In this document: positions 1 to 6,964 of the stretch, piece after piece
How the letters are laid out: each line of letters begins with the position of its first letter
How positions within the stretch are numbered: the first letter of the stretch is position 1
Origin: CAYMEV01 sp964431655 [NCBI: uncultured bacterium]
Lineage (GTDB): Bacteria; CAYMEV01
DNA: 16,745 nucleotides
Direction of reading: 5' to 3'
Assembly (NCBI GenBank): GCA_964431655.1
Contig: CAYSKJ010000061.1
Span: 1 to 16,745, forward strand
Position numbers and translations under genes: made by a program
The notes under the pieces: generated by a model
Told to the model about the DNA's origin: nothing
Databases searched by the model: none
Seen by the model: only the letters and a program-made list of their open reading frames with translations

Positions 1-765
1 CAGAAATTTCTGGTTTGCAGTATTGAAATTTACAGCTACACGGTCAATTTGTGTCACTATGATAAAAAGGTCAGCCTTCAGCTCCTTTGCTATCAGGGCT
101 GCAGTGAAGTCCTTGTCAATTACTCCCTCTATGCCGTAGAGTTTCTGGTCTCCGTTCCCTATATAAGCAGGTATTCCTCCGCCCCCTCCGCAAATGAGTA
201 TTGAATCAGTAGTATTTATTACATGTTTTATGAAATCCATCTCCATTACAGATATTGGTTTGGGTGATGCAACAATCCTTCTATATCCCCTGCCGCTGTC
301 CTGAATAATATTCCAGTTTCTTGTCTTTTTCAGTTCTTCAGCCCTGTGCTGGGCATAGAAGGGCCCTATAGGCTTTGAAGGATTCTGTATGGACGGATCA
401 TGCCTGTCAACCATGCAGTGAGTAACCAGAGTAATTACCGGCATTGATATAGAGCATTTCGCCAGCTCATTATAAAGACCCCTGTTAAGCAGGTAACCCA
501 TTTCTCCCTGGGTTTGAGCGACGCAAACATCCAAGGATATCATCGGGACCTTGTTGGTGGATTCCTCTGCTCTTATAAGGGCATTGCCGACCTGAGGTCC
601 GTTTCCGTGGACTATTACCAGCTTGTATCCCTGCTTGATTATGCCTATAAGGTCTCTTGCAGTTTCTTCAGCTGCTGCCAGCTGCTCTTCCACTGTCCCG
701 GAAGAGCCGGGGGGGAGCAGAGCGTTCCCCCCAAAGGCTATAAGAGCAATCTTCCGAGTGCTCAT
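1..765 (-). CDS. arcC: Carbamate kinase, C-terminus cut by the window edge
   Basis: Amino acid kinase-family enzyme that transfers phosphate between carbamoyl phosphate and ADP, giving ATP, carbamate and then NH3 plus CO2; cytoplasmic. My translation of the reverse strand gives 255 residues with no stop, so the last roughly 50-60 residues of a usual ~310-residue enzyme lie outside. Family signatures visible: FGGNALL at residues 11-17 (phosphate-binding loop), VHGNGPQVG at 52-60, TQGEMGYLL in the first third, CGGGGGIPAY, and IDKDFTAALIAKEL followed by VTQIDRVAVNFNT near the edge. The start ATG (763-765) overlaps the stop of the upstream COG2403-like gene as ATGA, so translation is probably coupled and the two form one operon. 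The partner makes a role outside the classical arginine deiminase route plausible, but no deiminase or transcarbamylase gene is in view. Identification is secure; pathway is inferred. Confidence 0.95.
   Translation of the reverse strand, partial: MSTRKIALIAFGGNALLPPGSSGTVEEQLAAAEETARDLIGIIKQGYKLVIVHGNGPQVGNALIRAEESTNKVPMISLDVCVAQTQGEMGYLLNRGLYNELAKCSISMPVITLVTHCMVDRHDPSIQNPSKPIGPFYAQHRAEELKKTRNWNIIQDSGRGYRRIVASPKPISVMEMDFIKHVINTTDSILICGGGGGIPAYIGNGDQKLYGIEGVIDKDFTAALIAKELKADLFIIVTQIDRVAVNFNTANQKFL
709..732 (-). repeat. G/C homopolymer inverted repeat at the 5' end of arcC
   Basis: On the plus strand a run of seven G (709-715) is followed after 11 bases by a run of six C (727-732). In the arcC message this gives a possible six-pair all-GC hairpin around codons 12-19, about 30 bases past the start codon. 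It encodes the conserved Gly-Gly and a Pro-Pro pair, so it may be only a by-product of coding. The structure is seen; any regulatory role is a guess. Confidence 0.4.
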
Positions 766-2078
766 TTTATAAAATCCTTCAGAACATCAGCCAGCTTCGG
801 GTAGCCGATTTCTTCAAGCTCATAATTGACAGTTACCATCTTCTTATTGATATTCACTACCCTTTTTAGATTAATGGGTGTGGCGGATACAACCACATCA
901 CATACAGTATTATTTATGGTTTCCTCAAGATCTTTAACCTGTTCTTTTCCATACCCCATGGCAGGCAGAAGGTTCTGAATATGAGAATATTTTTCAAACG
1001 TATCGGCAATGCTTCTCACTGCATAGGGTTTGGGGTCGACAAGCTCGGCTGCGCCGTATTTTTCTGCAGCGACGACTCCAGCTCCAAAAAGGCTCTCACC
1101 GTGGGTAAGAGTGGGTCCATCCTCTATAACCAGAACTGATTTATCCCTTATCAATCCCGGATAATCAACAGTAAGCGGGCTTGCAGCGTCAATTACCACG
1201 GCTTTTGTGTTAACGGAGTGAATATTCCGTCTTAACTCATCAATCTCTTCCAGGCTAGCAGAATCGATTTTGTTGATTACCACTACATCAGCCCTGCAGA
1301 GATTTGTATGGCCGGGATAATAAGACATCTCGTCACCCACGCGAAGCGGATCTGCAACTACTATTTCAAGGTCAGACTTATAGAAGGATGTGTCATTATT
1401 TCCCCCGTCCCATATTATAATATCAGCCTCCTTTTCGGCCTGGCGAAGTATTTTCTCATAGTCAACACCGGCATAAACTACTATGCCTGCATTTATGTGT
1501 GGTTCATATTCTTCCCTTTCCTCAATGGTGCATTCATGGATGTCCAGATCCTCATACCTGGCAAACCTCTGTACAGCCTGTTTTGCCAGATCTCCGTAAG
1601 GCATGGGATGTCTGATGGCTACGACTCTTTTTCCTTGCTCCTTGAGGTATTTAATAACTTTTCTTGTAGTCTGGCTTTTCCCGCAGCCTGTTCTGACAGC
1701 GCAAATAGAAATGACTGGCTTTGTCGATTTTATCATCGTTTTTTCAACACCAAGCAGCAGGAAATTCGCACCCAGTGAATTAACGAAAGCAGCTTTCCTC
1801 ATGATGTTGTCATGGGAAACATCAGAATATGAAAATACAACGGTATCAATATTTTCTTCCTTTACAAGCGTTCCGAGCTCTTCCTCGTGATAGATGGGGA
1901 TCCCTTCAGGATAGAGTGCTCCGGTAAGCTCTTTAGGGTATTTGCGCCCGTGGATATTCGGAATCTGTGTTGCAGTAAAGGCAACCACCTGGAAATACTC
2001 GTTATTTCTATAATATACATTGAAATTATGAAAGTCCCTCCCTGCTGCCCCCATGATAACTATTCTTTCTTTCGGCAT
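762..2078 (-). CDS. P-loop protein, cyclic 2,3-diphosphoglycerate synthetase-like (COG2403 predicted GTPase)
   Basis: 438 residues. An N-terminal Rossmann-like segment (IVIMGAAGRDFHNFN, residues 6-20) is followed by a P-loop NTPase domain: Walker A-like RTGCGKSQTTR around 129-139, WDGGNND at 223-229, and NKID at 269-272. This matches the family named for archaeal cyclic 2,3-diphosphoglycerate synthetase and annotated in bacteria as a predicted GTPase (COG2403). The archaeal reaction, ATP-driven cyclisation of 2,3-diphosphoglycerate, should not be assumed here, because bacterial members are largely uncharacterised. The ATG start is supported by AAGGAGG at 2088-2094, about nine bases upstream. 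It is the first gene of an operon with arcC, overlapping by four bases, which suggests a linked function in carbamoyl-phosphate or nitrogen catabolism (inference). No signal peptide or membrane segment is visible. Family is fairly sure; function is open. Confidence 0.82.
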   Translation of the reverse strand: MPKERIVIMGAAGRDFHNFNVYYRNNEYFQVVAFTATQIPNIHGRKYPKELTGALYPEGIPIYHEEELGTLVKEENIDTVVFSYSDVSHDNIMRKAAFVNSLGANFLLLGVEKTMIKSTKPVISICAVRTGCGKSQTTRKVIKYLKEQGKRVVAIRHPMPYGDLAKQAVQRFARYEDLDIHECTIEEREEYEPHINAGIVVYAGVDYEKILRQAEKEADIIIWDGGNNDTSFYKSDLEIVVADPLRVGDEMSYYPGHTNLCRADVVVINKIDSASLEEIDELRRNIHSVNTKAVVIDAASPLTVDYPGLIRDKSVLVIEDGPTLTHGESLFGAGVVAAEKYGAAELVDPKPYAVRSIADTFEKYSHIQNLLPAMGYGKEQVKDLEETINNTVCDVVVSATPINLKRVVNINKKMVTVNYELEEIGYPKLADVLKDFIK

Positions 2079-2109
2079 TTCAACATTCCTCCTTAATAAT
2101 TATTTTAAC

Positions 2110-2121
2110 GCTTTGCAAAGC
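2110..2121. promoter_or_regulatory. 12-bp perfect palindrome upstream of the COG2403-like gene
   Basis: GCTTTGCAAAGC is an exact palindrome in the leader, about 31 bases upstream of the start codon at 2078 and just before its ribosome binding site. The surrounding 2095-2232 is AT-rich; a TTGACC hexamer is present at 2151-2156 on the minus strand but no good -10 lies at proper spacing. It could be an operator half-site pair or a chance palindrome. Confidence 0.25.
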
Positions 2122-2232
2122 TAATATTTAATTAACAGTTTAAAAATTTAGGTCAATAAAATAAAGGATCGGAAATTCTTCAGCTTTATATGATTTGTAG
2201 AGAAAGGGTAATAAATGGATATTTACCGGTGT

Positions 2233-3543
2233 TTATTCCATCTCTTTTTTCATTTTTGAAAGCAGGCTTCTCATATCCCTTAAAAACACGAAATCAGGCG
2301 GTGAATACCTTATGGAGCTTTCCATGTATTCTACAGCCCTGCTAATATTGCCCAGCCTGTACTCAAGTATACTGCTGTAAAATAGTACAAAGGGATTTTC
2401 CGGCTCAATAAAACGTGTTCTCTCAATATGGGTCTTTGCCTCTTCAAGGTGCCCAAGCATAGTATTTATTGCTCCGAATCCGAGATTTATATACATATCA
2501 TCCTGTAGAGCAGGCATTGTCACCATGGTCTGAAAATCATCATAGGCTTTAGCCAGATCACCGGACATAAGATATGTCTGAAGCTTCAGCAGTATGGTAG
2601 TTGGATTTGAACCCCGGCTTACAAGGATATTGTCAAGCTCTTCTATAGCACCGTCATAGTTTTTGCTCCGGATATTATTTGAGGCCCTTCCATAGTAATT
2701 CCCTGAAATTGAAAAATAGCTCTGGATAGAGCTATCTGAGAAGTTAATAATCTCTACCGTTTTCTCAGGGCTGATGGCTTTTTCTTCAGCATCTTCATCA
2801 TCTATTTCTTCGTCAATTGAAAAGGATTCAGTGGTATCCGGTTCTTCGGAAACTGTCCGGATTCTATCAGGTTTATCCCTGAACAGTTTTGGGATTGTAA
2901 TAATTCCGTATACCAGCAGGAGGATTCCCAGCGCTCCGAGAAGAAGATACAGGGTTATTTTCCTTTTTTCCCTGCGGACTGAATATCCTGTGTCAATTCC
3001 CAGAGGAATACCGCTGTTTAGCTTCTGTTCCCTTATTTTTTCCTGCAGTATTCTTTTGATCTCTATAAAGCTTATGGGCGGTTTCCTGAAACCTGATTTG
3101 GTTTCTATAGTATCAATGCCTACCACTTCTCCGTCCTTGACCTTCTGAAGAAGGTCAGCATAGCCGAAGGGGCCTATACGGCTTCCGTTGGCTTTTATTA
3201 CATAGTAGAATTCCTGGGGTTTTTCCTGGGAAAATATATCCTTTGGTTCTTCCTCAATGAGGTCCTGAAGGTTTTTTATCGGTTTCTCTGCTTTTGGCGG
3301 AGGTGTGGGTTCTTTCTTTGTTGCTGACAGTATCTGTTCCAGGTATTCCTCTGAAATGCCGTTGGTTTTGGGTATTTCCTTTTCAGCGACGGGCTTTTTA
3401 GGTTCATCCTCAGTGATTGAGGATATATCAATTGAGAAAATCTTAAGGCATTTCGGGCATTTTAGTTTGAGAGTGTCTTTGCCCTCAGGTATCTTCTTTA
3501 TTTTCAGCTTTGTTCCGCAGAAAGTGCAGTTTATATGATGCAT
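2233..3543 (-). CDS. Zinc-ribbon / GYF-like / single-TM / TPR protein of unknown function
   Basis: 436 residues with a clear modular layout. Residues 6-32 form an MJ0042-type zinc ribbon (Cys6, Cys9, Cys29, Cys32). A low-complexity Lys/Glu/Pro linker runs to about 110. Residues 112-165 resemble a GYF_2 module (FYYVIKANGSRIGPFGYADL). A basic stretch (RREKRK, 190-195) precedes one membrane helix at about 196-218. After an acidic Glu/Asp segment (232-255), residues ~280-430 contain TPR-like helix pairs such as NYDGAIEELDNIL and HLEEAKTHIERTRFIEP. By the positive-inside rule the zinc ribbon and GYF-like part should be cytoplasmic and the TPR part periplasmic. SD AAGGGG lies about eight bases before the ATG. 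It faces away from the MBL gene across a 126-bp AT-rich spacer. A scaffold or sensor role is possible; no enzyme motif is visible. Confidence 0.75.
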   Translation of the reverse strand: MHHINCTFCGTKLKIKKIPEGKDTLKLKCPKCLKIFSIDISSITEDEPKKPVAEKEIPKTNGISEEYLEQILSATKKEPTPPPKAEKPIKNLQDLIEEEPKDIFSQEKPQEFYYVIKANGSRIGPFGYADLLQKVKDGEVVGIDTIETKSGFRKPPISFIEIKRILQEKIREQKLNSGIPLGIDTGYSVRREKRKITLYLLLGALGILLLVYGIITIPKLFRDKPDRIRTVSEEPDTTESFSIDEEIDDEDAEEKAISPEKTVEIINFSDSSIQSYFSISGNYYGRASNNIRSKNYDGAIEELDNILVSRGSNPTTILLKLQTYLMSGDLAKAYDDFQTMVTMPALQDDMYINLGFGAINTMLGHLEEAKTHIERTRFIEPENPFVLFYSSILEYRLGNISRAVEYMESSIRYSPPDFVFLRDMRSLLSKMKKEME

Positions 3544-3618
3544 AGTTCAAACACCCCTTAAGTTAAATACATATAAATTATTGGCAAGACTGCAATAATC
3601 TATTGATGTATGACATAT

Positions 3619-3645
3619 ATTATATTAAACTGTTTTTGTTATCAA
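3619..3645 (-). promoter_or_regulatory. Possible promoter for the zinc-ribbon/TPR gene
   Basis: On the minus strand TTGATA (3640-3645) is followed 15 bases later by TATAAT (3619-3624), or 17 bases later by the overlapping TAATAT. It sits about 75 bases upstream of the start at 3543 in an AT-rich divergent spacer. The -10 is perfect but its spacing to the -35 is short, so this is a modest prediction. Confidence 0.35.
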
Positions 3646-3669
3646 GTAAAATAGAATAATCATAAGAAA

Positions 3670-4524
3670 TTGACAAAGTACGGACAAATAGATGTTTCTG
3701 GAAAAAGCATATATTTTTTTTCAAAAGCTCTGTTTACAAATTTTTATTCTGTTTCCGGGTATAATATTATGCTTGACTGCGGAGACGGCGCTGCTTTATT
3801 TCTGAAAGAAATGGTTCTGAAAATTAATGCTGTTTTTATTTCACACCACCACGCTGACCATTTCAGCGGTCTTATGGGATTTATACAGTTGAGGAACACT
3901 GTAAAGGGAGGTACATCCGTGCCCCTGGATGTATATTACCCTGCAGGGAACCGTTTCATCAGGCAGTGGGTCCAGTATTATTCCGGCCTTGGGATTCCCC
4001 TTAATTATAATATCAGGTTTTCTGCCTTAAAGGAATATGCCGAGGTATTTCTCAGTAGAAAAGTATTTATAAAAGCTTACCCTGTGGTTCATGAAGATCA
4101 TTGTTTTTCCTATTGCCTTTTTGAGAAGACAAAGAAGCTAAAAAAAGAATACATAGGAGAAAATATCCAGAAATTAAAAGGGGAAAGCGATGAAAAGTCG
4201 CTTATGAGGGAGGTGCTCAGGTGCAGACTGTATTATTCGGGGGATTTCTACAGGATTAATCCCAATACTCCCGATAATATAGATATTGCTATTCTCGATT
4301 CAACCTTTCTGTATAAATCGGACAGGAGCTTTAATTCCCATTTATCCCTGGAGGAGCTGTTCTGCTATTTAAGCAGGAAAAAAATAAAGGTTCTTTTATT
4401 GACCCATTTTTCACAAAGGTATAGTATTGGAGAGATAAGGGATTTTTTATCGGGCAAAGCAGGTGAGCAATCCTGTAGAATGTATATTTTGTACAATGAC
4501 AAGGCTGAAAGAATACCAGGCTGA
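3670..4524 (+). CDS. RNase Z-like metallo-beta-lactamase-fold hydrolase
   Basis: 284 residues. The metal-binding HxHxDH motif is HHHADH at 59-64. Further likely ligands are His141 or His144 (PVVHEDH), Asp192 (YSGDF) and His246 in THFSQRY (245-251), the order expected of the RNase Z/ElaC group, which matures tRNA 3' ends or acts as a phosphodiesterase. LDCGDGA (35-41) is also typical. Departures: the usual Gly-rich N-terminal strand-loop (FLGTGxxxP) is replaced by YFFSKALFTNFYS, and the usual GDT is GDF. The only usable start in this frame is TTG at 3670, since TAG closes it at 3652-3654 and the next ATG would cut into the domain; no good SD is seen. First gene of a plus-strand run. It may be an RNase Z paralogue rather than the cell's tRNase Z. 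Fold is sure; substrate is not. Confidence 0.82.
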   Translation: MTKYGQIDVSGKSIYFFSKALFTNFYSVSGYNIMLDCGDGAALFLKEMVLKINAVFISHHHADHFSGLMGFIQLRNTVKGGTSVPLDVYYPAGNRFIRQWVQYYSGLGIPLNYNIRFSALKEYAEVFLSRKVFIKAYPVVHEDHCFSYCLFEKTKKLKKEYIGENIQKLKGESDEKSLMREVLRCRLYYSGDFYRINPNTPDNIDIAILDSTFLYKSDRSFNSHLSLEELFCYLSRKKIKVLLLTHFSQRYSIGEIRDFLSGKAGEQSCRMYILYNDKAERIPG

Positions 4525-4545
4525 TAAATAAAGAGAGGGCATTTT

Positions 4546-5940
4546 ATGGCTAAAATCAAATATGACCCTATGCAGGAGGGTATACTCAAGGTAAATGTAC
4601 TTTATTCCCAGCGGGAGGAGCAGACCCAGTTTTATGTGGAGCTTCTGCCTGTAAGGAGAAAATATAATCTTACCAATATTCTGGGGGAAAACAAGGCCCA
4701 TACCACTATAAAGCACCTTTCCCCGGGCAGGTACAAGGTTGTCCTAAGGGGGGATATCCTGGAGCTGGACATCTTCAGTGAGACAGAAAAGAGTTCCGGT
4801 GAGTTTTCCCAGATAATAGAGGTTGACCTGAAACCTAATGATACTAAAGTTATAAACTTTAATCTCGGTTCGGAAATTTCGGTTGAATTTATGGTCTATC
4901 TCGACAACCAGGCAATTGAAAAGGCAGCCATAACCATTCCGCAAACCCAGATGACAAAATTCATAAAGAATTCAAAACCTGTTATTTTTGCACTGAAGCC
5001 GGACCTGTACAATATACTGATAGAGATCCAGAGCTTTAAAATAAACCGTTATATTAAGGTTGAACCAGAAGATGAGATAATAAATTTTTATGTTTCAAGC
5101 CGGGAAATAATGTTCTCTGAGTGGAATGCTGAACTGAAGAAGGGTGAGGTTGATGCCGTCATGCAATCAGCCATTTCTCTGCTGGAGAAGCACCCTGAAT
5201 ATGTTGATATTAATTTTTTCGTAGGCAGGCTGAACTGTCTAAAAAAAGACTACAAAAAAGCCTATATTTATTTCCAGTCAGCACTGAAGCATAATAACAG
5301 GTTTCTGGACGCATACATATATACAGCGCTTCTCCTTATAAGGACAAATAATCTGAGCCAGGCCCTGCCTTATTTGCGCAACGCAAAAAAACTCAATCTG
5401 TTTTTAAACGAAAACCGATATAATGCAGCACTGGAGGCCCTAAAAATCGGAAGAGCCTCGGAAGCGGAGAGCCTGGTTGCAAAAGCATTTGAATATAATC
5501 CCTTTCTGCTTGAAATATGCAGGTATTCTCTTGATGATATACCCTTCTTTGTGGATTATACGAATATTTCAAAGGACTATTTCCACTCGGGCAATCTGGA
5601 AAAGGCCAAGGAATCAATAAAGAAGCTTTTAAAACTGCAGCCTAAATATGTTGACATGCTTTATATCCTCGGGCTGATTGAATATTATCAGAATAACTAT
5701 GAGGATGCTGTCAGCAGCCTTGCAAAAGCCAGCAGTATAAACCCCAACTATGTCCAGGCACTGATCCTGCTGGGAAAAATTCATTATAAAATGGAGAAGC
5801 TTACAAAGGCTCAGGAATATTTTTTCAGAACCATGACCATCGACAAGGATAATAGAATTGCCAAAATTTTCATAACCAAGATAAAGGCAAAGATATCCAG
5901 TAAGCCGCCAACCGATGAAATTGAAATAACCTACAGCTGA
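4546..5940 (+). CDS. TPR-repeat protein with beta-rich N-terminal half
   Basis: 464 residues, no signal peptide or membrane segment, so probably cytoplasmic. Residues ~10-185 are strand-rich and hold two similar stretches, one around LSPGRYKVVLRG (59-69) and one around LKPDLYNILIEI (150-161), reminiscent of PEGA or carboxypeptidase-regulatory-like beta modules. Residues ~190-440 contain about six TPR-like helix pairs, for example DYKKAYIYFQSALKHN, NLEKAKESIKKLLKLQP and NYEDAVSSLAKASSINP. These normally form a peptide-binding superhelix. A good SD (AGAGAGG) precedes the ATG. The start is 21 bases after the MBL gene's stop and the end is 16 bases before the transglutaminase-like gene, so all three are probably co-transcribed. 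No catalytic motif is visible; a scaffolding role is inferred from TPRs only. Confidence 0.75.
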   Translation: MAKIKYDPMQEGILKVNVLYSQREEQTQFYVELLPVRRKYNLTNILGENKAHTTIKHLSPGRYKVVLRGDILELDIFSETEKSSGEFSQIIEVDLKPNDTKVINFNLGSEISVEFMVYLDNQAIEKAAITIPQTQMTKFIKNSKPVIFALKPDLYNILIEIQSFKINRYIKVEPEDEIINFYVSSREIMFSEWNAELKKGEVDAVMQSAISLLEKHPEYVDINFFVGRLNCLKKDYKKAYIYFQSALKHNNRFLDAYIYTALLLIRTNNLSQALPYLRNAKKLNLFLNENRYNAALEALKIGRASEAESLVAKAFEYNPFLLEICRYSLDDIPFFVDYTNISKDYFHSGNLEKAKESIKKLLKLQPKYVDMLYILGLIEYYQNNYEDAVSSLAKASSINPNYVQALILLGKIHYKMEKLTKAQEYFFRTMTIDKDNRIAKIFITKIKAKISSKPPTDEIEITYS

Positions 5941-5956
5941 GAGCTCTTAACGGTAT

Positions 5957-6964
5957 ATGGCCAGGATTATTGCAGTAATGTGGATGCTTTTGTCCACTCC
6001 TGTTATCTTTTCAGACATTCTGTATGTAACCGGTTCCGGAACTGTCGAGGTATATTCAAGATACAACATTTTCAAAGATCACATCTCTGCAGGCTATGAG
6101 CAGTCTGTAACCGAGGTTGACGGCAACTACCTGGTCCGTATAACTTCCCGCATTACGAAGGAAAATCTTCCCCGGGCCAGGTTCAGAATGAAGCCTTCAA
6201 AAAATTACAGCGACAGTCATATTATAGGCCTGGCAGAGGAAATTACCCGGGGCTCCAGATATCTTCATGAAGCGGTGGAAAAGCTTGTATTATGGGTCAG
6301 GGAAAATATATCCTATAATTCAGAGCTGATGACAAAAGAGCCTGCAGGCTTCAGGCATATCCTTCTGAAGAAGGAAGGTACCTGTGTTGATATAATATAT
6401 GTTTTGAGTGAAATGTTTGATGCCTGCGGGATTAAGCACAATATTATCCGGGGCCTGGTTATTGATGACAGCAGTATTATGCTTCACCGATGGCTGGAGT
6501 TTGAAGATTCAAAGGGGTGCTATATACCTGTGGATCCCCTTGCCTCTCTTTTCTTTATTACTCCCAATTATCTTTTCATAAGGAGGGATGACCGTTATTC
6601 GAAGGCCTATTATGATTATCCCATCATGGAAAAACTCAAGGAAATAAGGATTCTGAGTACAGAGTACAGCTTCATGCCCATTGGTAAAAAACCTCTGGAA
6701 AACATGGATATAATGGCTGCATCCAGAGGCAATGGCGACAATAAAGGCGGAATTGTCATTGTAGACAAATCCTACATTTTCGGGGAGATAATTGTTAAGG
6801 GCAGGGGGCAAACCTATCTTCTTAAAAGGGATAAAATCCTTACCTATAGTGTTTTCGGTCTTGAAAGGGGAAGATATGATATTTTCCACATTGGCCATGA
6901 AGGCAAAAGGCATATAAAAACTGTGTTTCTAAAGGACAGGGAGATTCATTTTGCAGGGCTTTAG
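5957..6964 (+). CDS. Exported transglutaminase-like cysteine protein
   Basis: 335 residues. The N-terminus (residues 1-19: basic start, hydrophobic core VMWMLLSTPVIF) looks like a signal peptide or membrane anchor, so the domain should act in the periplasm or at the surface. Residues ~100-200 form a transglutaminase-like core with a complete Cys-His-Asp triad: Cys143 in EGTCVD, His177 in LHRWLEFE, and Asp193 in IPVDP. The preceding LVLWVRENISYN is the usual helix before the Cys. Such domains act as proteases, peptidoglycan-peptide hydrolases or crosslinkers; the substrate cannot be read here. A C-terminal segment (~255-335) is beta-rich and ends at the start of recD2, which overlaps it by 14 bases. 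The SD is weak (GAGAG about 13 bases upstream), fitting translational coupling to the TPR gene. Triad and fold are well supported; role is unknown. Confidence 0.8.
   Translation: MARIIAVMWMLLSTPVIFSDILYVTGSGTVEVYSRYNIFKDHISAGYEQSVTEVDGNYLVRITSRITKENLPRARFRMKPSKNYSDSHIIGLAEEITRGSRYLHEAVEKLVLWVRENISYNSELMTKEPAGFRHILLKKEGTCVDIIYVLSEMFDACGIKHNIIRGLVIDDSSIMLHRWLEFEDSKGCYIPVDPLASLFFITPNYLFIRRDDRYSKAYYDYPIMEKLKEIRILSTEYSFMPIGKKPLENMDIMAASRGNGDNKGGIVIVDKSYIFGEIIVKGRGQTYLLKRDKILTYSVFGLERGRYDIFHIGHEGKRHIKTVFLKDREIHFAGL

Noticed and set aside
1308-1778. Long plus-strand open frame opposite the COG2403-like gene
   Set aside because: Its translation has no family resemblance, and the opposite strand carries clear P-loop and NKID motifs; it is an antisense shadow.
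2774-3148. Plus-strand Ser-rich open frame opposite the zinc-ribbon/TPR gene
   Set aside because: The Ser-rich sequence is the antisense of the Glu/Asp-rich linker and has no support of its own.
3670-3675. Perfect TTGACA hexamer as a -35 element
   Set aside because: It coincides with the TTG start codon of the MBL gene and has no -10-like hexamer at suitable spacing downstream.
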